64,000 bases of DNA, taken from assembly GCF_014023275.1 (NCBI RefSeq), contig NZ_CP054698.1:6223001-6287000 (forward strand), read 5' to 3'. Below are positions 18,936 to 27,675 of the stretch, piece after piece (position 1 is the first letter of the stretch; every line of letters begins with the position of its first letter). Below the pieces are notes generated by a model. It was not told where the DNA came from and searched no databases. It was given only the letters and a program-made list of their open reading frames with translations. The position numbers and the translations under genes were made by a program. This DNA comes from Nostoc edaphicum CCNP1411 (GTDB taxonomy: Bacteria > Cyanobacteriota > Cyanobacteriia > Cyanobacteriales > Nostocaceae).

Positions 18936-20720
18936 ATGAGTGACTATTCGACAAATCCAATAGCGAAAGCATCCTCTGAAGCTTTGAATAGCAACAGCCA
19001 AACCTCCAATGTCAACGATGAACTAACTCTACTCCGCAGTTTGCTTCTGGATATTGAGCCGACTAAACTTAAAAAATTTTACGAGCGATTAGAAAACCCT
19101 CAAATTCAACCAGAAGATATTAGCCAGATGCTTCCTGAAGCTGTTATCCTGCGGTCAAAGCAAGATAAACAACTTGGACAAGTAATGGTGTCAACTGTGG
19201 AAGACGCTATTGAAGTTTCTGTTAAACAAGACCACAATGTGCTTGCAGATGCATTATTTCCAGTGATTGGGCCAGCCACTCGCAAGGCGATTTCCACGGC
19301 TCTTGAGGAAATGATGCAATCGATGAATCAAACCCTGGAACATAGCTTATCTCCACAGAGCTTTAAGTGGAGACTAGAAGCGAAACGCACAGGAAAATCA
19401 TTTGCAGAAATTGTGCTGTTAAGGACGTTAGTTTATCGAGTAGAACAAATATTTCTGATTCATAAAAACTCTGGATTATTGCTTCAACATTTAGTAACAA
19501 CGCAGGTAGCAGTTCAAGATCCCGATTTAGTAGCTGCTATGTTGACAGCTATTCAAGATTTTGTCCAAGATTCGTTCAGTATTCAAAAAGGAGATGGGAT
19601 AAAGAGTTTACGCTTTGGAGAACTCACGATTTGGATTGAAGAGGGGCCGCAAGCGTTAATAGCAGCGATGATTAGGGGAAATCCTCCCCAAGAATTAAGG
19701 TTAGTTTTGCAAGAAGCAATAGAGAAAATTCACCTGAAGCTCAGTAGAGAAATTAAAAATTTTACAGGGGAGACAGAAGCATTTCAGCTAACTAAACCTT
19801 ATTTAGAAGCTTGTCTGGTAGTTCAGTATAAATCTGCGGCTAAACAAAATTATACCTATGCCTGGGCTTTCTTGGGTGCGATCGCGATCGCTTGCGGAAT
19901 TTGGGGCTTTTTTACAATTAGAGAGCAACTACGTTGGCAAGCCTATCTCCAAAAACTCAACTCTCAACCAGGAATTGTTGTAATCAATTCCCAGAAAGGT
20001 TTTGGAAAATACTTTATTTCGGGAATGCGCGATCCCTTAGCAGTAGATCCCAATACATTGATACAACAAACAAATATTAATCCCAAAATGGTAAATAGCC
20101 AGTGGCAACCTTATCTTTCTTTAGAGCCGCAATTCATTACCAAAAGAGTTGAACAATTGTTAAGTCCACCGCAAACTGTATCACTACAAGTTGATAATAA
20201 CGGTGTTCTTAATATTACTGGTTATGCCCCTCGCAAATGGATTTTAGAAGCACGCAAATTATGGTATTTTATTCCTGGCATCACCAAATTACAAGACAAA
20301 AATTTTGTGGAAATAGAACTGAGACAATTAGAATCATACAAAAAACAAATAGAACAACAAATATTATTTTTTTCAGAAGGGACAACTGAGTTGATGCCTG
20401 ATGAAGCTAACAAATTACCTAATTTATTTATATCTATCCGCAAATGTTTAGATATTGCTAAGTATCTTGGGAAAAATGCACATATTCAAATAATTGGACA
20501 TACCAGTAGCACTGGAACAGAAGGGCAAAATAAGCTGCTCAGTCAAGCCCGTGCTAATAAAATTCTATCTTATTTAAAATCTCAAGGAATTAATATAAAC
20601 CAATCTAAAGCCATAGGAGTAAGTTATACCATTCCTTTACAGCCAGAAGTAATAACAGAATCTAAAAAAGTTAATCGGAGAGTATCTTTTAAGGTATTCA
20701 TAGCTAATACCTCTAAATAA
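18936..20720 (+). CDS. OmpA-family C-terminal domain protein with large N-terminal cytoplasmic region
   Basis: 594 residues from ATG 18936, which has GGGAG about 9 nt upstream; a 21-residue upstream extension is unlikely. Residues 1-305 are soluble, with a conserved-looking core (VEDAIEVSVKQDHNVLADALFPVIGPATRKAI ... YRVEQIFLIHKNSGLLLQHL, quoted in part). One membrane span lies at about 306-325 (WAFLGAIAIACGIWGFF). The outer part has a BON-like segment (VSLQVDNNGVLNITGYAP) and a C-terminal OmpA domain (IQIIGHTSSTGTEGQNKLLSQARA) that would contact peptidoglycan. The layout suits a sensor anchored to the wall outside and presenting a large domain inside, probably to the GTPase encoded 15 nt downstream. 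Confidence 0.8.
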   Translation: MSDYSTNPIAKASSEALNSNSQTSNVNDELTLLRSLLLDIEPTKLKKFYERLENPQIQPEDISQMLPEAVILRSKQDKQLGQVMVSTVEDAIEVSVKQDHNVLADALFPVIGPATRKAISTALEEMMQSMNQTLEHSLSPQSFKWRLEAKRTGKSFAEIVLLRTLVYRVEQIFLIHKNSGLLLQHLVTTQVAVQDPDLVAAMLTAIQDFVQDSFSIQKGDGIKSLRFGELTIWIEEGPQALIAAMIRGNPPQELRLVLQEAIEKIHLKLSREIKNFTGETEAFQLTKPYLEACLVVQYKSAAKQNYTYAWAFLGAIAIACGIWGFFTIREQLRWQAYLQKLNSQPGIVVINSQKGFGKYFISGMRDPLAVDPNTLIQQTNINPKMVNSQWQPYLSLEPQFITKRVEQLLSPPQTVSLQVDNNGVLNITGYAPRKWILEARKLWYFIPGITKLQDKNFVEIELRQLESYKKQIEQQILFFSEGTTELMPDEANKLPNLFISIRKCLDIAKYLGKNAHIQIIGHTSSTGTEGQNKLLSQARANKILSYLKSQGININQSKAIGVSYTIPLQPEVITESKKVNRRVSFKVFIANTSK

Positions 20721-20734
20721 AGTTAGATCAATTT

Positions 20735-21235
20735 ATGATTATCCAGAAAAAAATTTGTATGATTGGTGCATTTGCTACAGGTAAAACTAGTTTGGTAGCG
20801 AGGTTAGTCCACAGTATTTTTTCAGAAAAATACCATACTACAGTGGGTGTAAAAATTGATAAAAAAACTATAGATATTCAAGACAACAAAATAAATCTTA
20901 TTCTTTGGGATATTTATGGAGAAGACGAATTTCAAAAATTACAAATGTCTTATTTACGAGGTTCTGCTGGTTATCTATTAGTCGTAGATGGTACAAGGCA
21001 TAATACTTTAGAACAAGCTTTTGATTTACAAACAAAAGTAGAAGATACGATTGGGCAAGTTCCCTTTATTTTAGTCATGAACAAATGGGATATAACGGAT
21101 GAATGGGAAATTGAACCTGCTGAAATAGATGATGTTATACAAAAGGGTTGGACTGTGATTAAAACAAGTGCTAAAAGTGGTATCGGTGTAGAAGAAGCCT
21201 TTCAAACTCTTACTAAAAAAATATTGGATTGCTAA
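20735..21235 (+). CDS. Small Ras/Rab-like GTPase
   Basis: 166 residues, a single GTPase domain. G1 is GAFATGKTSL, the switch-I threonine is in HTTVGV, G3 is WDIYGEDEF, G4 is NKWD and G5 is TSAKSG. There is no C-terminal prenylation motif; it ends KKILDC. At the Ras Gln61 position G3 has Glu (DIYGE instead of DTAGQ), so intrinsic hydrolysis may be low and dependent on a partner. It starts 15 nt after the OmpA-like gene and abuts the next gene directly (TAA then ATG). Small Ras-like GTPases such as MglA act as polarity or motility switches in bacteria. Confidence 0.9.
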   Translation: MIIQKKICMIGAFATGKTSLVARLVHSIFSEKYHTTVGVKIDKKTIDIQDNKINLILWDIYGEDEFQKLQMSYLRGSAGYLLVVDGTRHNTLEQAFDLQTKVEDTIGQVPFILVMNKWDITDEWEIEPAEIDDVIQKGWTVIKTSAKSGIGVEEAFQTLTKKILDC

Positions 21236-21634
21236 ATGCTAGATATTCCTGTTTTTGTAATTACCTATATTCTAAATTTTGTAGTAGCAGATTCTTCTCT
21301 TGCCTATCTGTTGGTTAATAAAGATGGCAGTCTTGTAAGTTGGGGTGGGAAGTTGGCAGAATATGGAATTACTAATCTCCGTAAAGGAGAAAATGCAAAA
21401 GAGCAAGTTATTTTTCTGGAAGGTCTACTACCTCTAAATAATGCCTCCCTATTTATACCATTTGTCCAAACAGAGCATGGCAGTTGTATAGATGTTCATA
21501 TATTACCAACGAAGGAAGTAGATTGGGTATTGATGTTAGATAGCAGCTGTGATAGAAATTACCTTTTTCCTATTCAACAAAAAGCTAATGATTTCAGACT
21601 ATTACAGGAAAAATTAAATAGAAATTTAAATTAG
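21236..21634 (+). CDS. Small PAS-like/regulatory domain protein
   Basis: 132 residues; its ATG immediately follows the TAA of the GTPase gene. It has SSLAYLLVNKDGSLVSWGGKL, VIFLEGLLPL, VHILPTKEVDWVLMLD and a C-terminal helix (QQKANDFRLLQEKL). The alternating strand pattern with a terminal helix resembles a PAS fold used as the input domain of signalling proteins. A roadblock/LC7-like fold, the usual partner of MglA-type GTPases, is the other idea and cannot be excluded by eye. No membrane span is evident. A GTPase partner or kinase input is inferred. Confidence 0.6.
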   Translation: MLDIPVFVITYILNFVVADSSLAYLLVNKDGSLVSWGGKLAEYGITNLRKGENAKEQVIFLEGLLPLNNASLFIPFVQTEHGSCIDVHILPTKEVDWVLMLDSSCDRNYLFPIQQKANDFRLLQEKLNRNLN

Positions 21635-21676
21635 TAACCTAGAATCAAAATTAATTGAGCGTAGCAGATTTAACCA

Positions 21677-22801
21677 ATGAATACATCTATCACAAATGAT
21701 ATGCTCACTGCTTTAGATATTCTAGCGTTAGAGCAAATTAATGAAGGGTTATTTAAAATAATTGGTAATTTACCTGATTGGTACAATCAATTTCCTTGTA
21801 AAGAATTAGCATCAGGGATAAATATATCAATACCGCAGGAAGAGTTTTCTTTTTTAAAGAATTTTTTAATTGATGCTGAAGAATTTTGGATTAACAATAA
21901 TAATAATGTTAAAAAACTGAGTTCAGGTTTATGGACTGAAATAGATGCCACTGGGCAAGAATATCATTTTAAAGCTTATGCAATTTTTGTCGATAAGAGA
22001 AAATTTTTATTGATTGAGGCTTTAGAAGATTCTTATAAAGAACAGCAGTATATTCTACAAAAAGCTAGAGAATATAAGTTAATTTATCAGCAATTGCTCA
22101 AGGATAATCAAAAAAAAGATGTTTTAATCCATTGTCTTATACATGATATAGCAGTGGAGCTAAGTGCTATAAATTGCTGTTTTTCACTCCTGGAATTTGA
22201 GAATTTAACACCTAAAGGAAAAGAGTATTTAGAAACTGGTATCAAACAATGTCTCAAGCAAGAGATGCTAATTAAGGATACTTTAGACGCTTTTTCCAAT
22301 GAAGTACTATTACCAGAAAATTCTCCTATTGCTATTCAAGAAGCACCCAATATACTAAATTCTATCCAAGAGGTAATTGAGTTTTTAAAGCCTAGTTTTG
22401 CTCTTAATCATATACAATTACAGTTTTTCACCAATATTGATAAGACAATAGACTGGACAGTTATTGGAGATCAATCTCGTTTAGATAGAGTGATTTCTAA
22501 TCTAGTAGAAAATGCTTATCGTTACAGCGTAACAGGTTCTACTGTGACTATTGGTCTAGAATTAGATGGGGAATATGTTTTAGTTACTGTAGATGATCAG
22601 GGTTTAGGTGTACCACCAGAAATGGTAAAAAATTTATTTCAAAAGTTCTCCCAAGGTAAAGATAAATCAGGGAGAGCAGGTTTAGGTCTTTATTTTTGTA
22701 GAATCACACTCGAACGCTGGGGAGGTATAATTGGTTATTTACCTCGTCCTGAAGGTGGTTCTAGATTTTGGTTCCGCTTGCCAAGATTAGCATCAAAGTA
22801 A
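21677..22801 (+). CDS. Sensor histidine kinase, PAS-like N-terminus
   Basis: 374 residues, soluble. Residues about 15-125 look like a PAS-type domain (EGLFKIIGNLPDWY, then the LSSGLWTEIDATGQEYHFKAY region). The HisKA-like segment is LIHCLIHDIAVELSAI with His near residue 158. The HATPase domain has the N-box NLVENAYRYS, DDQGLGVP and GRAGLGLYFCR, all intact. No receiver or output regulator is encoded beside it, so the partner must lie elsewhere. The start is 42 nt after the preceding stop. A repeat element begins exactly after the TAA. Confidence 0.85.
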   Translation: MNTSITNDMLTALDILALEQINEGLFKIIGNLPDWYNQFPCKELASGINISIPQEEFSFLKNFLIDAEEFWINNNNNVKKLSSGLWTEIDATGQEYHFKAYAIFVDKRKFLLIEALEDSYKEQQYILQKAREYKLIYQQLLKDNQKKDVLIHCLIHDIAVELSAINCCFSLLEFENLTPKGKEYLETGIKQCLKQEMLIKDTLDAFSNEVLLPENSPIAIQEAPNILNSIQEVIEFLKPSFALNHIQLQFFTNIDKTIDWTVIGDQSRLDRVISNLVENAYRYSVTGSTVTIGLELDGEYVLVTVDDQGLGVPPEMVKNLFQKFSQGKDKSGRAGLGLYFCRITLERWGGIIGYLPRPEGGSRFWFRLPRLASK

Positions 22802-22860
22802 GGGACTTCCAAGAAATAAATTACCCAATCTTGTGGGATAGGCGTCTCGCCATTAGTGTC
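22802..22860. repeat. Truncated GGGACTTCCAAG-type element end
   Basis: GGGACTTCCAAGAAATAAA followed by TTACCCAATCTTGTGGG matches, in inverse, the right end of the element at 7829-7952. Only one end is present. It starts at the first base after the kinase stop codon TAA, the same TAA flank seen at the other copy. Confidence 0.65.
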
Positions 22861-22910
22861 AACTTAAGGTAAAAGCCAGTCTAAAAGAAGCTTTTAGAGT
22901 CATCTCTTAC

Positions 22911-23026
22911 CTCGTTATCTCGTTCCCAGTCTCCGACTGGGAATGCCATCCTAAAGGCTCTGCCGCCAGTAAGGGAGGCGGAGCCACCAGGAGTAGCATT
23001 TCCAGCCAGAGGCTGGAAACGAGATT
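22911..23026. repeat. Hairpin repeat with CTCGTTCCCAGTC...GGAAACGAG ends
   Basis: CTCGTTCCCAGTCTCCGACTGGGAATG faces a right arm ending CAGAGGCTGGAAACGAG. A related hairpin occupies the centre of the mobile element at 13365-13577. The region between the kinase gene and the next gene is otherwise AT-rich and non-coding. Confidence 0.65.
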
Positions 23027-23050
23027 TGAACTACAGGTGGACAATTAAAT

Positions 23051-23129
23051 AGATGCGGTTATGTCTTTTTATTTATAGAAGCTGCGCCAAATTGGCATTA
23101 CTCAAATAAAAAAGTGCTACAAAATTGAA
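23051..23129 (+). promoter_or_regulatory. Conserved upstream element, copy B
   Basis: It matches 2981-3060 along its length, with identical TGCGGTTATGTCTTTTTAT, CGCCAAATTGGCAT (23085-23098) and TGCTACAAA blocks in the same order and spacing within 2 bp. It lies 140 bp upstream of the first gene of the second half of the polysaccharide locus. The GCCAA-A-TTGGC palindrome is a candidate operator. Conservation in otherwise unrelated flanking DNA suggests function. Confidence 0.6.
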
Positions 23130-23203
23130 GCAGAAGAGGATTACTGTATTAACTATCCTCAAATTTCAAAGTTAACAAACCAGACTTATCTGAATTATCA
23201 AAT

Positions 23204-23229
23204 AATTGTCATTTTGATAAATGACAATT
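23204..23229. promoter_or_regulatory. Perfect 11-bp inverted repeat upstream of the sugar dehydrogenase gene
   Basis: AATTGTCATTT and AAATGACAATT are separated by TGAT, 39 bp before the ATG. It has no T-tract on the transcript side and lies between the promoter region and a gene, so an operator or leader hairpin is more likely than a terminator. No equivalent was seen near the first half of the locus. Confidence 0.45.
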
Positions 23230-23268
23230 GTCAAACTTCGTATATTTAAAATATACTCCCGTTAAGAC

Positions 23269-24549
23269 ATGAGCAACCGCATTGCTGTTATTGGTCTTGG
23301 CTACGTTGGACTACCTGTTGCCCTAGCGTTTGCCAAAAAGTTTCCCTACACTATTGGATTTGATATCAATTTAGAGAAAGTTAAAAATTTAAAACAAGGC
23401 TGCGATCGCACGGGTCAAATCTCTACCGATGAGTTAATAAATTCTAGTCTCATCATCACTTCAGACATCTATGACTTGGTAGATACAAACTTTTTTGTGA
23501 TTGCCGTACCTACCCCAGTTGACCGCAACCATAATCCTGACCTCAGCTTGCTGATTAAAGCCTCTGAACTCGTTGCAAAAGTGCTACAACCTGGTGCGAT
23601 CGTAGTGTACGAATCGACGGTCTATCCTGGGGTTACAGAGGATATCTGCGGAGCAACTTTGGCCAAAGTATCAGGCTTACAAATGGGTGTTGATTTCAAG
23701 CTGGGCTATTCTCCAGAACGGATTAATCCCGGTGACAAAGCTCATACTCTGGAAAAGATTGTCAAAGTGGTAGCTGGGGAAGATGCCGAAACTTTGGAAC
23801 GAGTTGCAAATGTCTATACAGCCATTATTGATGCCGGTGTCTATCGCACCTCTTCAATTAAAGTCGCTGAGGCTGCCAAAGTCATTGAGAATACTCAGCG
23901 AGACTTGAATATTGCTTTGATGAACGAACTGGCGTTAATATGCGATCGCATCGGTATCCGCACCCATGATGTTTTAGCAGCTGCAAACACCAAATGGAAC
24001 TTTTTGCCATTCACCCCAGGACTTGTTGGTGGTCACTGCATTGGGGTTGACCCCTACTATCTAACTACCAAGGCAGAAGAACTGGGGTATCATCCCGAAG
24101 TCATCCTAGCCGGTCGTCGGATTAACGACAGTATGGGTACTTACCTCGGTCAGCGTTTTATCAAACTCTTAGTTGAAGCTAACCTGTCGATTAAAGAAGC
24201 ACGGGTAGGAATTCTTGGTCTTACCTTTAAAGAAAATGTACCCGACATCCGCAATAGTCGCATACCAGATATGGTGGCAGAATTGCAGCAATTCGGTATT
24301 GAACCACTCTTACACGATCCTCTGGTAGATCCTGATGAAGCATACCAAGAATATGGGATTGATTTAGTAGATTGGCATAACTTATGTGATTTAGATGGGG
24401 TAATATTTGCAGTCAGCCATCAGGCTTACTTAGATATGCCTTGCGAACAACTTTTCAACTGTTTGCGTCCAGGTGGAGTGCTAATGGATATCAAGTCTAT
24501 TTTTAGTCAGACTACACTACCACTTCATATTCATTACTGGAGCTTATAA
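23269..24549 (+). CDS. UDP-sugar 6-dehydrogenase (WbpO/TviB-type)
   Basis: 426 residues. The NAD-binding motif GLGYVGLP is near residue 9, and the catalytic-Cys motif GGHCIGVDPYYL is near 255-265. GYSPERINPGD and GLTFKENVPDIRNS are the usual substrate and dimer motifs. The motif set and length resemble the TviB/WbpO branch, which oxidises UDP-GlcNAc or UDP-GalNAc to the uronic acid; UDP-glucose remains possible. It is followed by an epimerase, giving a TviB-TviC-like pair. It probably supplies the acidic sugar of the polymer. Confidence 0.9.
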   Translation: MSNRIAVIGLGYVGLPVALAFAKKFPYTIGFDINLEKVKNLKQGCDRTGQISTDELINSSLIITSDIYDLVDTNFFVIAVPTPVDRNHNPDLSLLIKASELVAKVLQPGAIVVYESTVYPGVTEDICGATLAKVSGLQMGVDFKLGYSPERINPGDKAHTLEKIVKVVAGEDAETLERVANVYTAIIDAGVYRTSSIKVAEAAKVIENTQRDLNIALMNELALICDRIGIRTHDVLAAANTKWNFLPFTPGLVGGHCIGVDPYYLTTKAEELGYHPEVILAGRRINDSMGTYLGQRFIKLLVEANLSIKEARVGILGLTFKENVPDIRNSRIPDMVAELQQFGIEPLLHDPLVDPDEAYQEYGIDLVDWHNLCDLDGVIFAVSHQAYLDMPCEQLFNCLRPGGVLMDIKSIFSQTTLPLHIHYWSL

Positions 24550-24561
24550 GTAGGTAGACAT

Positions 24562-24669
24562 CGTAGTGAGCGATTTATCACTTCTTCAGGATTATCAGGA
24601 CTAAAGTCCTTACCCTTCGGGTTCGTTAGTCGCTCATGGGGGAAACCCCCAAGACCGCGCTAACTCACT
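24562..24669. repeat. Inverted-repeat element with GTAGTGAG ends
   Basis: GTAGTGAGCG and CGCTAACTCACTAC face each other. Inside is AGGACTAAAGTCCTTAC and a GGGGGAAACCCCC hairpin. A related AAGGACTTTAGTCCTGCC block occurs near 42320. It lies in the 164-bp gap between two genes that otherwise look like one unit, and might partly uncouple them. Confidence 0.55.
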
Positions 24670-24713
24670 ACAAACTTTAATTTATTTACGCCTAGCTACT
24701 TAGGGAAAACATC

Positions 24714-25775
24714 ATGGTCAAGGTTTTAGTCACTGGCGCTGCTGGTTTTATTGGTTTTCATCTCAGCCAACGTTTATTAACCAGAGGTGATGAGGTTGTT
24801 GGTCTAGATAACCTAAATGATTACTACGATGTCCTACTTAAAAAAGACCGTTTAGCTCAACTAGAAGAAAACCCAAATTTTAGTTTTTATAGACTGGATT
24901 TGGCAGACTCGGTAGCTATAGCTCAACTTTTCGCCGAACAACGCTTTGATGTGGTGGTCAATTTAGCAGCACAAGCCGGTGTCCGATACTCCATCAAGAA
25001 CCCTCATGCGTATGTAGATAGCAACTTAGTAGGCTTTATTAATATCCTCGAAGGTTGTCGCCATTCAGGCGTTCAACACTTAGTATTTGCCTCTTCTAGT
25101 TCTGTATACGGTGCTAATACTAAAACACCCTTTTCTATTCACGACAATGTAGATCATCCAGTTAGCTTATATGCTGCTACAAAAAAAGCTAACGAGTTAA
25201 TGGCTCATAGTTATAGCCATTTATATGGTTTAGCAACAACTGGACTCCGCTTTTTCACTGTCTATGGGCCGTGGGGTCGTCCAGATATGGCGCTGTTTTT
25301 GTTTACTAAAGCAATTTTGGCAAAGCATCCGATTGATGTGTTTAATTACGGTAGAATGTGCCGAGATTTTACATATATTGACGACATTGTAGAAGGTATT
25401 ATCCGGGTGATGGATAAAATTCCTGAGCCAAATATCGCCTGGTCAGGAGATGCACCCGACCCAGGAACGAGTAAGGCTGCTTATAAAATTTACAACATAG
25501 GTAATAATCAACCAGTTGAATTAATGCACTTTATAGAAGTGCTAGAAGATTGTTTGGGAATGAAAGCACAAAAGAATTTGCTCCCTTTACAACCTGGTGA
25601 TGTCCCCGTTACTTATGCAGATGTTGATGATTTAGTTAATGATGTAGGTTTTAAACCTAGCACGCCTATTGAGGTAGGAATTGGACGTTTTGTAGATTGG
25701 TATTGTTCTTATTATCAGAATGCTAGGACTCAATTAACCCAAACTTCTTGGGTAAAAGTGGGAATTTGGGAATAA
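24714..25775 (+). CDS. NAD-dependent nucleotide-sugar 4-epimerase (CapI/UDP-glucuronate 4-epimerase type)
   Basis: 353 residues, extended SDR fold. GAAGFIG is at about 8-14, and [18 protein letters not shown] is the CapI/GAE-type signature after the second strand. The active site is SSSSVYG with the YAATK motif (Tyr and Lys near 153 and 157). It interconverts UDP-glucuronate/galacturonate or the N-acetyl analogues, a natural next step after the dehydrogenase upstream. Its stop codon overlaps the next start (TAATG), so the two are translationally coupled. Confidence 0.9.
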   Translation: MVKVLVTGAAGFIGFHLSQRLLTRGDEVVGLDNLNDYYDVLLKKDRLAQLEENPNFSFYRLDLADSVAIAQLFAEQRFDVVVNLAAQAGVRYSIKNPHAYVDSNLVGFINILEGCRHSGVQHLVFASSSSVYGANTKTPFSIHDNVDHPVSLYAATKKANELMAHSYSHLYGLATTGLRFFTVYGPWGRPDMALFLFTKAILAKHPIDVFNYGRMCRDFTYIDDIVEGIIRVMDKIPEPNIAWSGDAPDPGTSKAAYKIYNIGNNQPVELMHFIEVLEDCLGMKAQKNLLPLQPGDVPVTYADVDDLVNDVGFKPSTPIEVGIGRFVDWYCSYYQNARTQLTQTSWVKVGIWE

Positions 25776-26947
25776 TGAAAATACTACATATTTGTGCAAT
25801 TGGAGACACCGCCCAGATTCTTTTAAGACCTCAGATTGATTATTTATTGTCTCATAATCTATCAGTTGAAATAGCTTGCTCTCCAGGTTTAGAAGTTGAA
25901 CAATTACAACAACAAGGATACATAGTCCATCCAATTCAAATTGATCGTCGGATATCTCCTCTATTGAATTTGAGAAGTATTTATCAACTGACGCGATTAA
26001 TTCAAAAAAATCAGTACGACCTTGTTCACGTACATACTCCAATTGCTGCTGTATTGGGTCGTATTGCAGCCAAACTAGCTGGTGCTAAACGAATTGTCTA
26101 CACTGCTCACGGTTTTCCATTTCACGATCAGTCCTCACTTAGTGAATATCGATTTTATTTTATTGTCGAAAAATTTGCTGCTTTCATAACTGATTTGATC
26201 CTTACTCAAAATCATGAAGATATTGCCACAGCTAAAAAATTAGGTCTTTGTCCGCCGGAAAAAGTGTGTTATTTGGGTAACGGTGTAGACATTGATCGTT
26301 TTAAGCGCGATTGCCTCAATTTGACTCATCAAAATCAATTACGTAAATCCTTGGGTATCCCTGATAGTAGAAACTTAATTATTGGCACAATTGGACGTAT
26401 AACCCGTAAAAAAGGGAGTGAATATTTAATTGAAGCCACAGCCAAACTACTCCCTAATTTTCCTAATTTGCAGGTTCTGCTAATTGGCTCTCAACTCGAT
26501 ACTGACCCTGAACCTTTTCAGACAGAAGTAATAAAAAGAATTCACTCTTTCGGAATTGATCAACATATTACTCTCACAGGTAAACGTCAAGATATACCAG
26601 AACTTTTAGGGCTGTTAGATATCTTTGTGTTGCCTACATTCAGTCATGAAGGATTACCCCGATCTATCGTGGAAGCAATGTCAATGAGTTTACCAGTTGT
26701 TACTACAGATATTCGGGGTTGTCGAGAAGCTGTAATTCACGGGAAAACAGGTTTAATTGTGCCACCTCAAAATAGTCAAAAGTTAGCTGAGGCTTTAGGA
26801 ATACTATTATCTAACTATGAATTGCGACAAGCTTATGGTCAAGCTAGTCGTGAGCAAGTCGAAATTAAATATGATGAGGAATTAGTTTTTGCTCGACTGA
26901 ATAAGTACTATCAAGAATTAGGAATTGATTCAATATCTCATAAGTAG
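25775..26947 (+). CDS. GT4 family glycosyltransferase (capsule type)
   Basis: 390 residues from the ATG in the TAATG overlap. The N-terminal domain has HVHTPIAAVLGRIAAKLAG and YTAHGFPFH, typical of capsular GT4 enzymes. The C-terminal domain has TIGRITRKKGSEYLIEA, and the EX7E motif is in HEGLPRSIVEAMSM. It lies directly before the initiating phosphoglycosyl transferase, so it may add the second sugar of the repeat unit. Confidence 0.9.
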   Translation: MKILHICAIGDTAQILLRPQIDYLLSHNLSVEIACSPGLEVEQLQQQGYIVHPIQIDRRISPLLNLRSIYQLTRLIQKNQYDLVHVHTPIAAVLGRIAAKLAGAKRIVYTAHGFPFHDQSSLSEYRFYFIVEKFAAFITDLILTQNHEDIATAKKLGLCPPEKVCYLGNGVDIDRFKRDCLNLTHQNQLRKSLGIPDSRNLIIGTIGRITRKKGSEYLIEATAKLLPNFPNLQVLLIGSQLDTDPEPFQTEVIKRIHSFGIDQHITLTGKRQDIPELLGLLDIFVLPTFSHEGLPRSIVEAMSMSLPVVTTDIRGCREAVIHGKTGLIVPPQNSQKLAEALGILLSNYELRQAYGQASREQVEIKYDEELVFARLNKYYQELGIDSISHK

Positions 26948-27002
26948 AGATTTTGAAAAAAAATCTCACATATATAAGAGAAATAACAGAGACAGTGTAT
27001 TT

Positions 27003-27644
27003 ATGAATTTTAAAATTTTTCAGGGCATTAACTTAAAAAGCCATAGCAGATTAATCAAGTCTATATTAGATAGAGTTATGGCAGCGATCGCTTTAATTTT
27101 TCTTTTTCCTTTACTCATGGGTGTAGCGATCGCTATTTATTTTTGCATGGGTCAGCCAGTGATTTTCACCCAGCCCCGCCCTGGTCAAAATGCTCGGATT
27201 TTTAACTTTTACAAATTCCGTACCATGACCAATGAATGCGATACTGAAGGCAATCTTCTTCCTGATGAAAAACGCCTCACAGCCTTTGGTAAATTGCTGC
27301 GTCAAACTAGTCTTGATGAATTACCTCAACTTTGGAATGTCTTAAAAGGAGACATGAGTTTTGTTGGCCCCCGCCCGTTATTAGTAAAGTATCTTGACCG
27401 CTATACCCCTCAACAAGCACGTCGCCATGAAGTAAAGCCGGGTATTACTGGCTGGGCGCAAGTTAATGGTCGCCGCACATTAGATCAAGTTTGGAATAAA
27501 AAATTTCAGTTGGATGTTTGGTATATCGATAACTGGAGTCTGTGGCTTGACCTGAAAATTTTGTTCATGACTATATGGCAAGTAATGCAACGAGAAAGCG
27601 TCACCCAGGAAGGTCACGTTACATCGGAGGAATTCAAAGGCTAG
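27003..27644 (+). CDS. Initiating phosphoglycosyl transferase (PglC/WcaJ-type sugar transferase)
   Basis: 213 residues from ATG 27003; an upstream frame overlapping the preceding gene adds an unlikely polar extension. One hydrophobic segment (AAIALIFLFPLLMGVAIAIY) acts as the membrane re-entrant helix. The catalytic domain has FTQPRPGQ, YKFRTM, the Asp-Glu pair in TSLDELPQLWNVLKGDMS, FVGPRP and HEVKPGITGWAQVNGR. Short monotopic members transfer a phosphosugar to undecaprenyl phosphate, the first membrane step of repeat-unit assembly. This is the only such gene seen in the window. Confidence 0.92.
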   Translation: MNFKIFQGINLKSHSRLIKSILDRVMAAIALIFLFPLLMGVAIAIYFCMGQPVIFTQPRPGQNARIFNFYKFRTMTNECDTEGNLLPDEKRLTAFGKLLRQTSLDELPQLWNVLKGDMSFVGPRPLLVKYLDRYTPQQARRHEVKPGITGWAQVNGRRTLDQVWNKKFQLDVWYIDNWSLWLDLKILFMTIWQVMQRESVTQEGHVTSEEFKG

Positions 27645-27675
27645 CTTAAAGAATAATTCGTAATTAATTTTAAAG

